Shown here piece by piece: positions 28,215-37,600 of a stretch of 64,000 nucleotides of DNA (its first letter is position 1; every line of letters starts with the position of its first letter). Both the position numbers and the translations under genes were made by a program. Under the pieces are notes generated by a model that made no database searches, was not told where the DNA came from, and saw only the letters and a program-made list of their open reading frames with translations. The DNA is from Cyclobacteriaceae bacterium (GTDB lineage: Bacteria > Bacteroidota > Bacteroidia > Cytophagales > Cyclobacteriaceae): NCBI GenBank assembly GCA_019638275.1, contig JAHBUC010000008.1:62001-126000 (forward strand), read 5' to 3'.

Positions 28215-29609
28215 ATGAGCAGTACTTTTTCAACGCGCACCGTACACATTTTTTTCGCCTGCTTCCTGACACTCCAGCTTTGTATCCAGAAAGCCAGTGC
28301 TCAATTTAGCCGCGACACCGTCTTTACGTTGGCCTTATCCGCGGTTTCGCCCACCTCATACCCCGAACTAAAGCTCCCGGAGCCAAAGACCTTCTTGCTG
28401 AAGGATAGCTTCTCCCTCATAGAAACCCGAATGTGGATGGCCCGAAAAGCGGTAAACTCAAGTAGCCTCACCGCAACAATTGCTTTGGGTAACAATTATT
28501 TAACTGACATTACCCGGTTGCTGACAACCCATAATCTTCCCCTTTCCTATCAATTGATTCCACTCTGCCTGTCGGGCATGCAATACAATTTTTATGGCCC
28601 AGATGGTCGTGCAGGACTGTGGCAACTCCCCCACCTGGTTGCCATTCGTTATGGCCTTGTGCTGAAGCCCGGTTTTGACCAACGTCTCGATCCTGACAAA
28701 AGTACGCGTGCGGCAATCCGTTACCTCGCTGACCTTCGAACTGAATTTGGTGACGATACGCTTGCGCTCCTTGCTTTCTTCAACGGTGAAGGCGCTGTAC
28801 GGGCTGCACTTTCAAAAACTGCATCCATGCGATTCAAAGATGCTTCAAGCCGACAAGTTTTTATATTCAGTCAGCTACCCAGCTCAACACGCCATGATAT
28901 TTTTCTTTGGAACTACCTTACCGGAATATTTCCGGATAACAATATTCCCACAAACATCATACATCCAAATAATTTAAGTTTAACCAAACGTGACAGCACC
29001 CAACTTGAACAATCAATCAATGCGGATGTGCTGGCAAAATTGCTCAACGTAAGTAAAACAGAAATTCTTGCCTCCAACCCATCAATAACCGGAAACCGGA
29101 TCCCAAAAGATGTTACTATCTTCCTGTCAAAGCAAACAAACGATAGTCTGATTACGCAAATTCAATCGGCCCAGGCCAAGCAGGACTCCATCCGGCAAGC
29201 CGTGAAAATCAAGCAACCGGTTAAAGTTTCCAAACCTCCCGAAAATTATCACAACACCATGCATACGGTGAAGCAGGGCGATAATCTTGGTCGGATTGCC
29301 ATGCAATACGGAGTTAGTTTACAACAACTGAAAGAATGGAATAACCTGAAGAGTGATCGCATTAATGTAGGTCAGCAACTCATTGTATACACGAAAGAAC
29401 CTGTTAAAAACAAAACACCGGAAAAAGCTACCCCTACTCCAACCGTACTTGAACCCGGAACCTACAGCGAATACACAGTAAAACAAGGTGATTCACTTTG
29501 GTCAATTTCAAGGCAGTTTCCTGGAGTTACAGTGGAGGACATTATGCGGTGGAATAATATTGGCGAGCGTATTGACATAGGCCAGGTACTTAAAATTAAA
29601 AAGCAATGA
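28215..29609 (+). CDS. LysM protein with lytic-transglycosylase fold lacking the catalytic Glu
   Basis: A 464-residue protein from the ATG at 28215; a TTG four codons upstream is rejected. The signal peptide ends at about ASAQ. Residues about 70-240 follow the MltD-type lysozyme-like domain: IP-L-C-L-S at the active site, AGLWQLPHLVAIRYGL, a DPDKSTRAAIRYL helix, and FFNGEGAV. A gap-free match to MltD places Leu119 (codon 28569-28571) where the catalytic Glu of the VES motif should be. Two LysM domains follow at about 350-393 and 420-464, both starting YTVKQGD or HTVKQGD and expected to bind peptidoglycan GlcNAc. I infer a non-catalytic peptidoglycan-recognising protein. Its stop overlaps the next start (ATGA). 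Confidence 0.82.
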   Translation: MSSTFSTRTVHIFFACFLTLQLCIQKASAQFSRDTVFTLALSAVSPTSYPELKLPEPKTFLLKDSFSLIETRMWMARKAVNSSSLTATIALGNNYLTDITRLLTTHNLPLSYQLIPLCLSGMQYNFYGPDGRAGLWQLPHLVAIRYGLVLKPGFDQRLDPDKSTRAAIRYLADLRTEFGDDTLALLAFFNGEGAVRAALSKTASMRFKDASSRQVFIFSQLPSSTRHDIFLWNYLTGIFPDNNIPTNIIHPNNLSLTKRDSTQLEQSINADVLAKLLNVSKTEILASNPSITGNRIPKDVTIFLSKQTNDSLITQIQSAQAKQDSIRQAVKIKQPVKVSKPPENYHNTMHTVKQGDNLGRIAMQYGVSLQQLKEWNNLKSDRINVGQQLIVYTKEPVKNKTPEKATPTPTVLEPGTYSEYTVKQGDSLWSISRQFPGVTVEDIMRWNNIGERIDIGQVLKIKKQ

Positions 29610-31096
29610 AGCCAAGTCGCATTTCGTTGTTTGGTTTGGTTGTGTTTTCAGTGTGCATGCTGATTCAGCTCATCCATCCGCAAAACGGAATTCAACTTAC
29701 TGATCACTTCAGCCTATACTTTCCAACCGCACAGGAAATCTTTATTCCCGGTGATCGCACCGAGCAGGAAAGATTACTTGCCATTATAAAGGAAGATATT
29801 TTATCAGACTCGACAACCGCAGAGAAAAACAAGCTTGATTCCATGCGGCTACTGCTCGCACGCGACTCCATCCGCAATTATCAGCTCAGCATTCACTACC
29901 CCAATAATGATAAACGCATCCTGTACAGCTTCTTCAATGCGCTCGAAAAAGTTGGCAACAACAAAAAGCCCATACACATTGTGCATTATGGCGATAGCCA
30001 GATTGAAGGCGATAGAATTACAGCGTACATCCGCCACAAACTTCAGGAACAATTTGGCGGAAAAGGCCCGGGTTGGTTACCGGTACAGCCACTTGCCTAT
30101 CCCCGCAGTGTAATCCTGAAACATTCCGATAACTGGAAATCGTATTACTTCTATAATCGGGGCGACAGCACGATTGATCATCGGTTATACGGCCACTTGG
30201 GAATTTTTTCACGTTTTACGGCATATCCGGATAGCGCTTCGCAAGACAGCACCTTGCACCATGCCTGGGTCAGCTATAAAGCCTCATCGCGTTCATATGC
30301 TGGCACACGTGCATTCAGAGATGTTCGGATCTTTTACGGAAAGAATTCAAAGCCGTTAACGCTGGAATTGGTTCACAAAGACTCGGTTATGTTTACCAAA
30401 ATTCTGGAACCGACAACAAGCCCGCGAGTAGTTCGCTACACCTTTTCGAATCACGTAAACGAAATCACCATCCGGTTTACAGGCAACGATAGCCCGGATG
30501 TATACGGCATCTCGTTGAGCGACACACAGGGTGTAATGGTAAACAATATTGGCATGCGAGGCGATTCTGGCGCCAGCTTCACCACATTAGATGGAGACTC
30601 CTATGAAGTGGCCTTCAGGGAATTCAACATTCCATTGTTTATTCTTCAATTCGGTGGGAATGCTGTGCCTTACGCAACCACAGATGAACGCATAAAGGGT
30701 TACGCCCGAAATTTTAAACGCAACATTCAATACCTGAAGCAACTGGAGCCCAATGCAGCCGTGATTGTTATCGGACCCTCGGATATGAGTGTGCTGGAAG
30801 GCACCAACTGGGTAACATACCCTAAACTTGAACACGTACGCGATGCGTTAAAAAATGCAGCATTCGAAGCGGGCGCAGGCTATTGGGATTTATACGAGGC
30901 TATGGGCGGAAATGGTTCGATGAAAGAATGGGTAAATGCAAATCCCCCGCTGGCCATTAAAGATTACGCACACTTCACCGATAAAGGCGCATTAAAAGTT
31001 AGTCAGTGGTTTATTGAAGCGCTGCTCAAAGACTATCATCAGTATAAACAACAGAAAGAAAACTCCACTCCATCAGCCAGAAAAAAGAGCGAATGA
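29606..31096 (+). CDS. SGNH-hydrolase-like protein, putative O-acyltransferase or esterase (first of two)
   Basis: A 496-residue protein with an N-terminal membrane anchor or uncleaved signal (about 7-25), a charged linker, then an SGNH domain (about 105-480). Block I is HYGDSQIEG with nucleophile S131. The oxyanion block is FGGNAVP, and the C-terminal dyad is D453-x-x-H456 in DYAHFTDKG. All three catalytic positions are therefore present. An insert of about 190 residues between blocks I and III may be a beta-rich substrate-binding domain, as in PatB- and AlgX-like proteins. It overlaps both neighbours by ATGA. With the downstream MBOAT protein it should move or remove acyl groups on an envelope glycan. 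Confidence 0.8.
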   Translation: MKPSRISLFGLVVFSVCMLIQLIHPQNGIQLTDHFSLYFPTAQEIFIPGDRTEQERLLAIIKEDILSDSTTAEKNKLDSMRLLLARDSIRNYQLSIHYPNNDKRILYSFFNALEKVGNNKKPIHIVHYGDSQIEGDRITAYIRHKLQEQFGGKGPGWLPVQPLAYPRSVILKHSDNWKSYYFYNRGDSTIDHRLYGHLGIFSRFTAYPDSASQDSTLHHAWVSYKASSRSYAGTRAFRDVRIFYGKNSKPLTLELVHKDSVMFTKILEPTTSPRVVRYTFSNHVNEITIRFTGNDSPDVYGISLSDTQGVMVNNIGMRGDSGASFTTLDGDSYEVAFREFNIPLFILQFGGNAVPYATTDERIKGYARNFKRNIQYLKQLEPNAAVIVIGPSDMSVLEGTNWVTYPKLEHVRDALKNAAFEAGAGYWDLYEAMGGNGSMKEWVNANPPLAIKDYAHFTDKGALKVSQWFIEALLKDYHQYKQQKENSTPSARKKSE

Positions 31097-32346
31097 AATA
31101 TCAACGTCATATCGGATTTCTCGTAACCATGATGTTTGTCGTGCACGCGTTTGGCGTACAAGCACAACGTTACACACACAGTTACCCGCATTATGATTTT
31201 ATCGACTATGAGAAAAATCAATTGCAGTATTTCGGCACAACCGATCACATGCGTGGATTTTACAAGAAGCTCGACCGGCTTATTTACCAGGGCGAAGGAC
31301 AAATAAATATTCTGCATGTTGGTGGGTCACACATTCAGGCAGGTATTTGGTCGGGTACCGTGCGGGAAAGTCTCCACTCGTTGCATCCCGGCATTGTGGC
31401 GGGCCGCGGCCTTGTTTTTCCTTATCGGGCAGCCAAAACAAATACACCGTACGACTATACTGTAGACTATGGTGGAGGCTGGGAAGGTTGTCGTAATGTT
31501 GAAAAGAATAAAGATTGCAACCTTGGCGTGATTGGCATTTCGGTAACCACCAAACGAAATGATGCTTGGTTAAAAATTGAGTTAAAGGAAAGTCCTACCC
31601 CTATAGATTATAGTTTTACAGAAGCCATTCTATACCACTCCACCGATGCTCAGTCCTTTTGCTTTGATTTTCCAAATGATCCCGAAGCCGTTATACAGAC
31701 GTTTGCAGATCAGGGATACTCCAAAATTACGTTTACCCGTGCATTGGATACCCTTCACCTTCAGGTAAAACAAACAGATTCAATACAGCATTACTTTACG
31801 TGCTTTGGAATTAAACTTGAGAATAGCAAGTCTGGAATTTACTACAACGCAGTAGGCGTAAACGGAGCAGATGTTCCGGCCTACTTACGAAGCCCGAACT
31901 TTGCCCGTGATCTTCAAGTCTCCCCTCCCGACCTGGTAATCTTCTCTGTAGGCATAAATGATGCCTTGTATCCTGGTTTTTCTCCACAGGCATACAAAGA
32001 AAATTACCGCGAGTTGATCAGACGAATAAAAACAGTAGCACCCAATGTGGCCATACTCTTCACAACGAATAACGACAGCTATTTCAAACGCAGGTATGTG
32101 AATCCAAACGGTGAAAAAGTGAAGCAGGCTATGAGTGAGTTGTCGGCTGAGTACAATGCTGCCGTTTGGGATATGTACACCATTATGGGAGGCCGTGGAA
32201 GTATTGATACCTGGATTGATGCCCGCCTGGCCAAAACAGACAAACTTCACTTCTCCAGTGAGGGTTATCGCATGATTGGTTATTTGCTTGCCAGCGCAAT
32301 CGTGCAAGATTATGAAAAACATATCTTAGCCAACGCCAAACGCTGA
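31093..32346 (+). CDS. SGNH-hydrolase-like protein with GGS block I (second of two)
   Basis: A 417-residue exported protein (signal to about AQAQ, residue 25). The SGNH domain spans about 65-410. Block I is HVGGSHIQAG, with Gly in place of the usual Asp before S79. Block III is SVGINDAL, and the D383-x-x-H386 dyad lies in DKLHFSSEGY. The catalytic triad therefore looks intact. It resembles the preceding gene in order of motifs (both have a beta-rich insert and an MGGxGS-x-x-x-W segment), so the two are probably paralogues with divided roles. Its TGA overlaps the MBOAT ATG by one base (TGATG). Confidence 0.8.
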   Translation: MKYQRHIGFLVTMMFVVHAFGVQAQRYTHSYPHYDFIDYEKNQLQYFGTTDHMRGFYKKLDRLIYQGEGQINILHVGGSHIQAGIWSGTVRESLHSLHPGIVAGRGLVFPYRAAKTNTPYDYTVDYGGGWEGCRNVEKNKDCNLGVIGISVTTKRNDAWLKIELKESPTPIDYSFTEAILYHSTDAQSFCFDFPNDPEAVIQTFADQGYSKITFTRALDTLHLQVKQTDSIQHYFTCFGIKLENSKSGIYYNAVGVNGADVPAYLRSPNFARDLQVSPPDLVIFSVGINDALYPGFSPQAYKENYRELIRRIKTVAPNVAILFTTNNDSYFKRRYVNPNGEKVKQAMSELSAEYNAAVWDMYTIMGGRGSIDTWIDARLAKTDKLHFSSEGYRMIGYLLASAIVQDYEKHILANAKR

Positions 32347-34208
32347 TGATCGAATGGCTTGAATATATCTTTTTCTTTTGGGAAGACCCCGTAGGCTCAG
32401 GCATGTCGGATGGGTTATTCTTTACTAAAATCCATTTCTGGATATTTCTACTGCTGGTGCTGGCCATCCAATCGCTGATTGAAGAAGGTAGCAAATGGTA
32501 TACAGCCATGCTGTTTAGTACCGTAACGGCTGTACTCGGTTTGCTCTACTTTACCTGGTCGCAATTAGGCCCAGTGTTTATCTGCTGGTCGACTTTTGCT
32601 TTTTTCATTATTTACTACGCCATGCGCAACCACAAAACTGCATCGCGAAATGCTTTTTTGTTTGCAGCCAGTTTATTCTTCTATTACAAAACCAGCGGCT
32701 TCTTTTTTCTGATTCTTGTCTTCTCCACACTTGTAAACTATGCAGGCGGAATTGGCATTCATCGTGCACAGGCGTTGCGAAGCAAAAAAGGTATCCTTGC
32801 CCTTAGCATTACCATAAACCTGTTGGTACTCTTCTACTTTAAATACGCCTACTTTTTCACTGATTCCTATAACCTGTTTGTTTCATCATTCAATGAATTC
32901 TGGAACACAAACATTGGCGAATACCTGCAAGTAAAAAACGTGCTGGCCGCATGGGTAAACGACCAGTTTGGCGGAACATTTCGTGTAGAGAAAATTTTAT
33001 TACCCGTTGGCATTTCTTTCTATACCTTTCAAACCATCAGCTACATCGTTGATGTGTACCGTAAAGAAGTACAGCCGGTTTACAACATACTCGACTTTGG
33101 TTTTTATGTATCCTTCTTTCCGCAACTGGTAGCGGGGCCAATTGTGCGTGCCAAGCATTTCATTCCGCAACTCAACAACCTGCACCAAATTACCCGTCAC
33201 GATTTCGGCATTGGCTTGTTTTGGATATTAAACGGCTTACTCAAAAAAGCCTTTCTGGCCGATTTTCTGGCCAACGGTTTTATTGATGGTGTGTTTGAAG
33301 ATCCGCTTCGGTTTACCGGTTTTGAAAACCTGATGGCCATTATCGGGTACACCATGCAGGTGTACGCTGATTTTTCCGGCTATACCGACATCGCTATAGG
33401 TATTGCCTTGCTAATAGGTTTTCGGCTCAATACCAATTTCAATTCGCCTTACAAAGCATTACACGTTGGCGAGTTCTGGCAACGGTGGCACATTTCGCTT
33501 AGCACCTGGCTTAAGGATTATCTATACATTCCGCTTGGCGGAAATAAAGTGGGCACATTGACTACCTATATCTGCATTAGTGGTATTATGATCATCATGA
33601 TCGCGTTGAGCGGAAAACTCTGGGTTCAGGTTGGCATTGTTTTCCTGATTGCAACATTGGCCTTGATTATTATTTCAAGAATTTCCCCTTCCTTTCGCAA
33701 CTGGATCAACACCAACATAAACATTATGATCACCATGCTGCTTGGGGGGTTATGGCATGGTGCCAGTTGGAACTTTGTGATCTGGGGCGGATTAAACGGA
33801 CTGGGTGTTGTCTTCTACAAACTTTGGCGAAGCATCAGCCCCTGGGAAAAATCAAATCATGTGTTGGCCAGAATATGGAAAATAACCGTAACCCTTTCGT
33901 TCATCACATTCACCCGCATTTTCTTTCGTTCATCCGATATGGAAACGGCTAATCAGATGATGACGCAGATTGGGACTCAATTTCATGCTTCAGTAATCCC
34001 GCGAGCCATACGCGCATACGACATCTACTTTGTTGTACTGCTTTTGGGATTTATCATCCATTGGCTCAACAGCGACTTCAAAACCAAATACCGCGAATTC
34101 TTTGCTAACCTTCATTGGGGTTATCAAGCTGCTATCACCCTGGTCGTTATATACCTGGCTCATCAGAGCCTGCAGGCATCGCAGCCGTTCATCTATTTTC
34201 AGTTTTAG
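32346..34208 (+). CDS. MBOAT family O-acyltransferase
   Basis: A 620-residue polytopic membrane protein with about 11-13 hydrophobic segments. It carries the MBOAT signatures QRWHISLSTWLKDYLYIPLG (about 378-397) and GGLWHGASWNFVIWG, whose His is the expected catalytic residue. AlgI, DltB and PatA are family members that carry acyl groups across the inner membrane to a periplasmic partner. Here the two SGNH proteins just upstream would be the partners. It is the last gene of the four-gene operon. The acyl group and acceptor are not shown by sequence; the LysM protein suggests peptidoglycan. Confidence 0.9.
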   Translation: MIEWLEYIFFFWEDPVGSGMSDGLFFTKIHFWIFLLLVLAIQSLIEEGSKWYTAMLFSTVTAVLGLLYFTWSQLGPVFICWSTFAFFIIYYAMRNHKTASRNAFLFAASLFFYYKTSGFFFLILVFSTLVNYAGGIGIHRAQALRSKKGILALSITINLLVLFYFKYAYFFTDSYNLFVSSFNEFWNTNIGEYLQVKNVLAAWVNDQFGGTFRVEKILLPVGISFYTFQTISYIVDVYRKEVQPVYNILDFGFYVSFFPQLVAGPIVRAKHFIPQLNNLHQITRHDFGIGLFWILNGLLKKAFLADFLANGFIDGVFEDPLRFTGFENLMAIIGYTMQVYADFSGYTDIAIGIALLIGFRLNTNFNSPYKALHVGEFWQRWHISLSTWLKDYLYIPLGGNKVGTLTTYICISGIMIIMIALSGKLWVQVGIVFLIATLALIIISRISPSFRNWINTNINIMITMLLGGLWHGASWNFVIWGGLNGLGVVFYKLWRSISPWEKSNHVLARIWKITVTLSFITFTRIFFRSSDMETANQMMTQIGTQFHASVIPRAIRAYDIYFVVLLLGFIIHWLNSDFKTKYREFFANLHWGYQAAITLVVIYLAHQSLQASQPFIYFQF

Positions 34209-34209
34209 G

Positions 34210-34236
34210 CACCCTGATTTTCGATCAATCCGGGTG
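34210..34236 (+). terminator. Hairpin after the O-acylation operon
   Basis: CACCC-T-GATT (34210-34219) pairs with AATC-C-GGGTG (34227-34236), a 9-bp stem with one internal mismatch and a 7-nt loop. No T-run follows, so intrinsic termination is uncertain. Confidence 0.35.
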
Positions 34237-34256
34237 AAACATTAATCCTTTCGGAT

Positions 34257-34264
34257 TAACTTTG
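34257..34264 (+). promoter_or_regulatory. Bacteroidota -7 box (TAACTTTG) for hppD
   Basis: An exact TAnnTTTG match lies 24 nt before the hppD ATG at 34289. No TTTG is seen at the expected upstream distance. Confidence 0.5.
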
Positions 34265-34288
34265 TTCAACTTAAAAAGCGATTTACGT

Positions 34289-35383
34289 ATGGCACAGGAT
34301 TTCTTACCCATTAACGGCACAGATCATATTGAATTTTACGTAGGCAATGCCAAGCAATCGGCACTGTTTTATCAGTATGCTTTTGGCTTTCAGTTGGTTG
34401 CCTATGCCGGCCCAGAAACCGGAGTGCGCGATCGGGCTTCCTACGTACTCCGCCAGAACAAAATTACGCTGGTACTTACCACCTCCCTGCAGCCCGATTC
34501 TGAAATAGCTGATCACGTGAAGAAACATGGCGATGGTGTAAAGGTTTTAGCCTTGTGGGTAGATGATGCCACAAAATCATTTCAGGAAACCACGCTTCGG
34601 GGAGCCGAACCCGCCTTTCCACCGAAAGTATTGAAAGATGAGTTTGGCGAAGTAACCGTATCGGCCATCAAAACCTATGGCGAAACCATTCATGCCTTTG
34701 TGGAGCGAAAAAAGTATAACGGTCCTTTCCTTCCTGGATACAAGCCACGCACCAGTGGCGTTAATATTGAACCCATCGGATTGAAGTATGTCGATCATTG
34801 TGTGGGCAATGTGGAACTGGGCAAAATGAATACGTGGGTGGATTTTTATGAGAAAGTAATGGGATTCAGTCTGCTGGTCACGTTTGATGATAAAGACATT
34901 TCAACCGAATACAGTGCCTTGATGTCAAAAGTGGTATCCAATGGAAATGGATACATCAAGTTTCCGATCAACGAACCGGCTCAAGGAAAAAAGAAATCAC
35001 AAATTGAAGAATACCTTGACTTCTATAGAGGTGCTGGTGTGCAGCACATCGCGATAGCTACTGATGATATTATCCATACTGTGGGTGAGTTACGTAAACG
35101 AGGCGTTGAGTTTTTGTATGTACCCGAAACCTATTACGAAGATGTGATGGAGCGTGTTGGTTCCATCAACGAAAGTCTGGAGGAATTGAAGAAACTCAAC
35201 ATTCTCATTGATCGCGATGAAGAAGGTTACCTACTACAAATATTCACCAAGCCCATACAAGACAGACCCACTGTGTTTTTTGAAATCATTGAACGCAATG
35301 GCGCGAAGTCGTTCGGTAAAGGAAATTTCAAAGCACTGTTTGAATCCATTGAACGGGAACAGGCGTTACGCGGCAACCTATAA
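34289..35383 (+). CDS. hppD: 4-hydroxyphenylpyruvate dioxygenase
   Basis: A 364-residue Fe(II) enzyme converting 4-hydroxyphenylpyruvate to homogentisate in tyrosine degradation. Two vicinal-oxygen-chelate domains are visible. The three iron ligands lie in YVDHCVGN (His), GVQHIAIA (His) and VFFEIIER (Glu), all conserved. The start at ATG 34289 gives the usual N-terminus (MAQDFLPINGTDHIEFYVG). A TTG-initiated frame from 34262 overlaps the promoter box and is rejected. It is followed 20 nt later by the sugar phosphomutase, possibly in one transcript. Homogentisate dioxygenase is not in the window. Confidence 0.93.
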   Translation: MAQDFLPINGTDHIEFYVGNAKQSALFYQYAFGFQLVAYAGPETGVRDRASYVLRQNKITLVLTTSLQPDSEIADHVKKHGDGVKVLALWVDDATKSFQETTLRGAEPAFPPKVLKDEFGEVTVSAIKTYGETIHAFVERKKYNGPFLPGYKPRTSGVNIEPIGLKYVDHCVGNVELGKMNTWVDFYEKVMGFSLLVTFDDKDISTEYSALMSKVVSNGNGYIKFPINEPAQGKKKSQIEEYLDFYRGAGVQHIAIATDDIIHTVGELRKRGVEFLYVPETYYEDVMERVGSINESLEELKKLNILIDRDEEGYLLQIFTKPIQDRPTVFFEIIERNGAKSFGKGNFKALFESIEREQALRGNL

Positions 35384-35403
35384 AATTTGACCCTTTAAAC
35401 TAA

Positions 35404-37134
35404 ATGACAAGTAACCTTTCAACTATTCAGGAGAAAGCCAGGAAGTGGCTTACAAGCTCGGTTATTGATACTGAGACGAAGAAACAGGTACAAGCCTTAC
35501 TAGACAATTCAGATTCACGTGAACTACTCGACAATTTCTATAAAGACCTTGAGTTTGGAACCGGTGGTTTGCGCGGCATTATGGGTGCCGGTTCGAACTG
35601 CATGAATAAATACACCGTTGGTGTGGCTACACAAGGGCTTAGCAACTACCTGTTAAAGGCATTTCCAAACAAATCGGTTAAAGTTGCCATTGCTCATGAT
35701 TGCCGAAATAACAGTCCGTACTTTGCAAAAATAGCAGCAGATGTATTTTCAGCAAATGGCATTGAGGTGTACATGTTTTCAGAACTCAGACCGACTCCCC
35801 TTCTGTCATATGCCATCCGTTACCTGAAATGTGAGTCGGGAATTGTGGTTACCGCTTCGCATAACCCGAAAGAATACAACGGATACAAAGCCTACTGGAA
35901 CGATGGTGCGCAAGTAGTTCCTCCGCACGATAAAAACATTATCAACGAAGTACAAACCATTACCGACTTTGGAATGGTGAAATTTGATGGAGACCCAAAG
36001 CGCATTCACATTATCGGGCCCGAAGTGGAAGAAGCATATTACGAAGAAGTAATCCGTGTAATCCCGAAAAAGGAAATTATCAAAAAACACCATAACATCC
36101 CTATTGTGTTTTCAGGCCTCCACGGTACAGGCTCAACCATGGTACCCGAATGTTTGAAGAAAATTGGTTTCAGCAATGTGTACGTAGTAGAGGAACAAGC
36201 TAAAGCTGATGGCAACTTCCCTACCGTAAAATCACCCAACCCAGAAGAACGCTCAGCCATGGAAATGGCCATCGAAAAGGGAAAAGCTGTTGGAGCATCT
36301 ATGGTAATGGCAACCGACCCGGATGCTGATCGCGTGGGAATTGGCGTACGTAATCTGCAAGGCGAGTTTGTGTTGCTTAATGGCAATCAGGCATTCAGCT
36401 TAATGATGTGGTTCATTTTAAAGAACCTCGAAAACAAAAAAGATGCGTACATCGCCAAAACAATTGTTACCAGTGAACTGGTTGATACCATTGCCCGCAA
36501 CTATGACGTGGCGTGTTACAATACGTTAACCGGATTCAAGTACATCGCCCAACTGATGGGTGAACTGGAAGGCAAGCAACGGTTTATTGCAGCCGGTGAA
36601 GAAAGCTACGGATATATGGTGGGCGATTTTATCCGCGATAAGGATGCTGTTTCTGCCTGTGCGTTTTTTGCCTCCATGACAGCGGTGGCAGCAGATGAAG
36701 AAAAATCACTGTATGATTGGCTGATTGACATGTATGTGGAACATGGCTTTTATAAAGAAGGGTTGATCAACCTGGTAAAAAAAGGACAGCAGGGTGAGCA
36801 GGAAATAAAAGCCATGATGCACAAGTTCAGAACCAATCCTCCCGCTTCTATCAGTAGCCTGGCCGTTGTTCGCTTGCTCGACTATATTTCATTGAAAGAA
36901 CAAAATCTGAAAACAGGAGAAACAACAGTATTAAATTTTCCAACCTCAGATGTACTTCAATTTTACCTGGAAGATGGAACAAAAATTTCGGTTCGGCCAT
37001 CCGGAACAGAGCCCAAGATCAAGTTTTACATCAGTGTTAATACCACCCTCTCGATCCGGGGTGAATTTGAAGCCGCGAACAAAAAACTGGATGAAAAAAT
37101 TAATCAGATTGAGAGATACCTTTTAGCCCTATAA
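35404..37134 (+). CDS. Phosphoglucomutase/phosphomannomutase (alpha-D-phosphohexomutase)
   Basis: A 576-residue cytoplasmic enzyme interconverting hexose 1- and 6-phosphates. The phosphoserine loop TASHNPKEYNG has catalytic S152. The metal loop ATDPDADRVGIG, the sugar-specificity loop GEESYGYMVGD and the phosphate-binding loop RPSGTEPKIKFY are all intact and in order. Length is typical of the long PgcA-like bacterial form. It may convert mannose or glucose phosphates produced after PUL-derived sugar uptake, but it is separated from the PUL by 10 kb and that link is only metabolic inference. The DinB-like gene starts 3 nt after its stop. Confidence 0.93.
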   Translation: MTSNLSTIQEKARKWLTSSVIDTETKKQVQALLDNSDSRELLDNFYKDLEFGTGGLRGIMGAGSNCMNKYTVGVATQGLSNYLLKAFPNKSVKVAIAHDCRNNSPYFAKIAADVFSANGIEVYMFSELRPTPLLSYAIRYLKCESGIVVTASHNPKEYNGYKAYWNDGAQVVPPHDKNIINEVQTITDFGMVKFDGDPKRIHIIGPEVEEAYYEEVIRVIPKKEIIKKHHNIPIVFSGLHGTGSTMVPECLKKIGFSNVYVVEEQAKADGNFPTVKSPNPEERSAMEMAIEKGKAVGASMVMATDPDADRVGIGVRNLQGEFVLLNGNQAFSLMMWFILKNLENKKDAYIAKTIVTSELVDTIARNYDVACYNTLTGFKYIAQLMGELEGKQRFIAAGEESYGYMVGDFIRDKDAVSACAFFASMTAVAADEEKSLYDWLIDMYVEHGFYKEGLINLVKKGQQGEQEIKAMMHKFRTNPPASISSLAVVRLLDYISLKEQNLKTGETTVLNFPTSDVLQFYLEDGTKISVRPSGTEPKIKFYISVNTTLSIRGEFEAANKKLDEKINQIERYLLAL

Positions 37135-37137
37135 GCT

Positions 37138-37599
37138 ATGCAGGAAGACTTCATCGCATCGCTATCCACCATTTTCGATCGTGAGTTAACCCAGCTCGAA
37201 AAGGAGATTAATCTCTACCCGGATGAAGCATCCGTTTGGACTTTACAAGGAGATATTAAGAATTCAGGAGGTACGCTCTGTCTTCACTTGTGTGGTAACC
37301 TTCAGCACTTTTTGGGCGCTGTTTTGAATAAGAATGGTTACATACGAGATCGGGAGCATGAATTTGCAGCAAGAGCCATTCCCCGCCATTTGTTGCTGGA
37401 TGAAATTCTAAAGACTAAAGAAACTGTTAAGCAGACCTTGCAACAACTTGAACCTGAAATTCTGGAACAGGAATATCCTGTGCAGGTTTGGGGCTATCCG
37501 GTAACCACCCTCTTCTTTTTGATTCATCTGGCGGGTCACCTGAACTATCATTTAGGGCAAGTGAATTACCATCGAAGAATCAGCGCTGCATCAGTGTAA
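37138..37599 (+). CDS. DinB-like family protein
   Basis: A 153-residue four-helix-bundle protein. Histidines in LHLCGNLQHFLG (about 49-60) and in LIHLAGHLNYHLGQ (about 129-142) match the metal-binding His triad of the DinB/YfiT superfamily, DUF1572-like. Such proteins often act as thiol-dependent transferases or have unknown roles; the name does not imply DNA polymerase IV. It follows the sugar phosphomutase by 3 nt and is therefore co-transcribed with it. Confidence 0.8.
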   Translation: MQEDFIASLSTIFDRELTQLEKEINLYPDEASVWTLQGDIKNSGGTLCLHLCGNLQHFLGAVLNKNGYIRDREHEFAARAIPRHLLLDEILKTKETVKQTLQQLEPEILEQEYPVQVWGYPVTTLFFLIHLAGHLNYHLGQVNYHRRISAASV

Positions 37600-37600
37600 A

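Noticed and set aside
35384..35403. A separate promoter for the sugar phosphomutase (TAAAATTTG at the end of hppD)
   Set aside because: The box has three rather than two bases between TA and TTTG, and no upstream TTTG fits. Readthrough from hppD is simpler.
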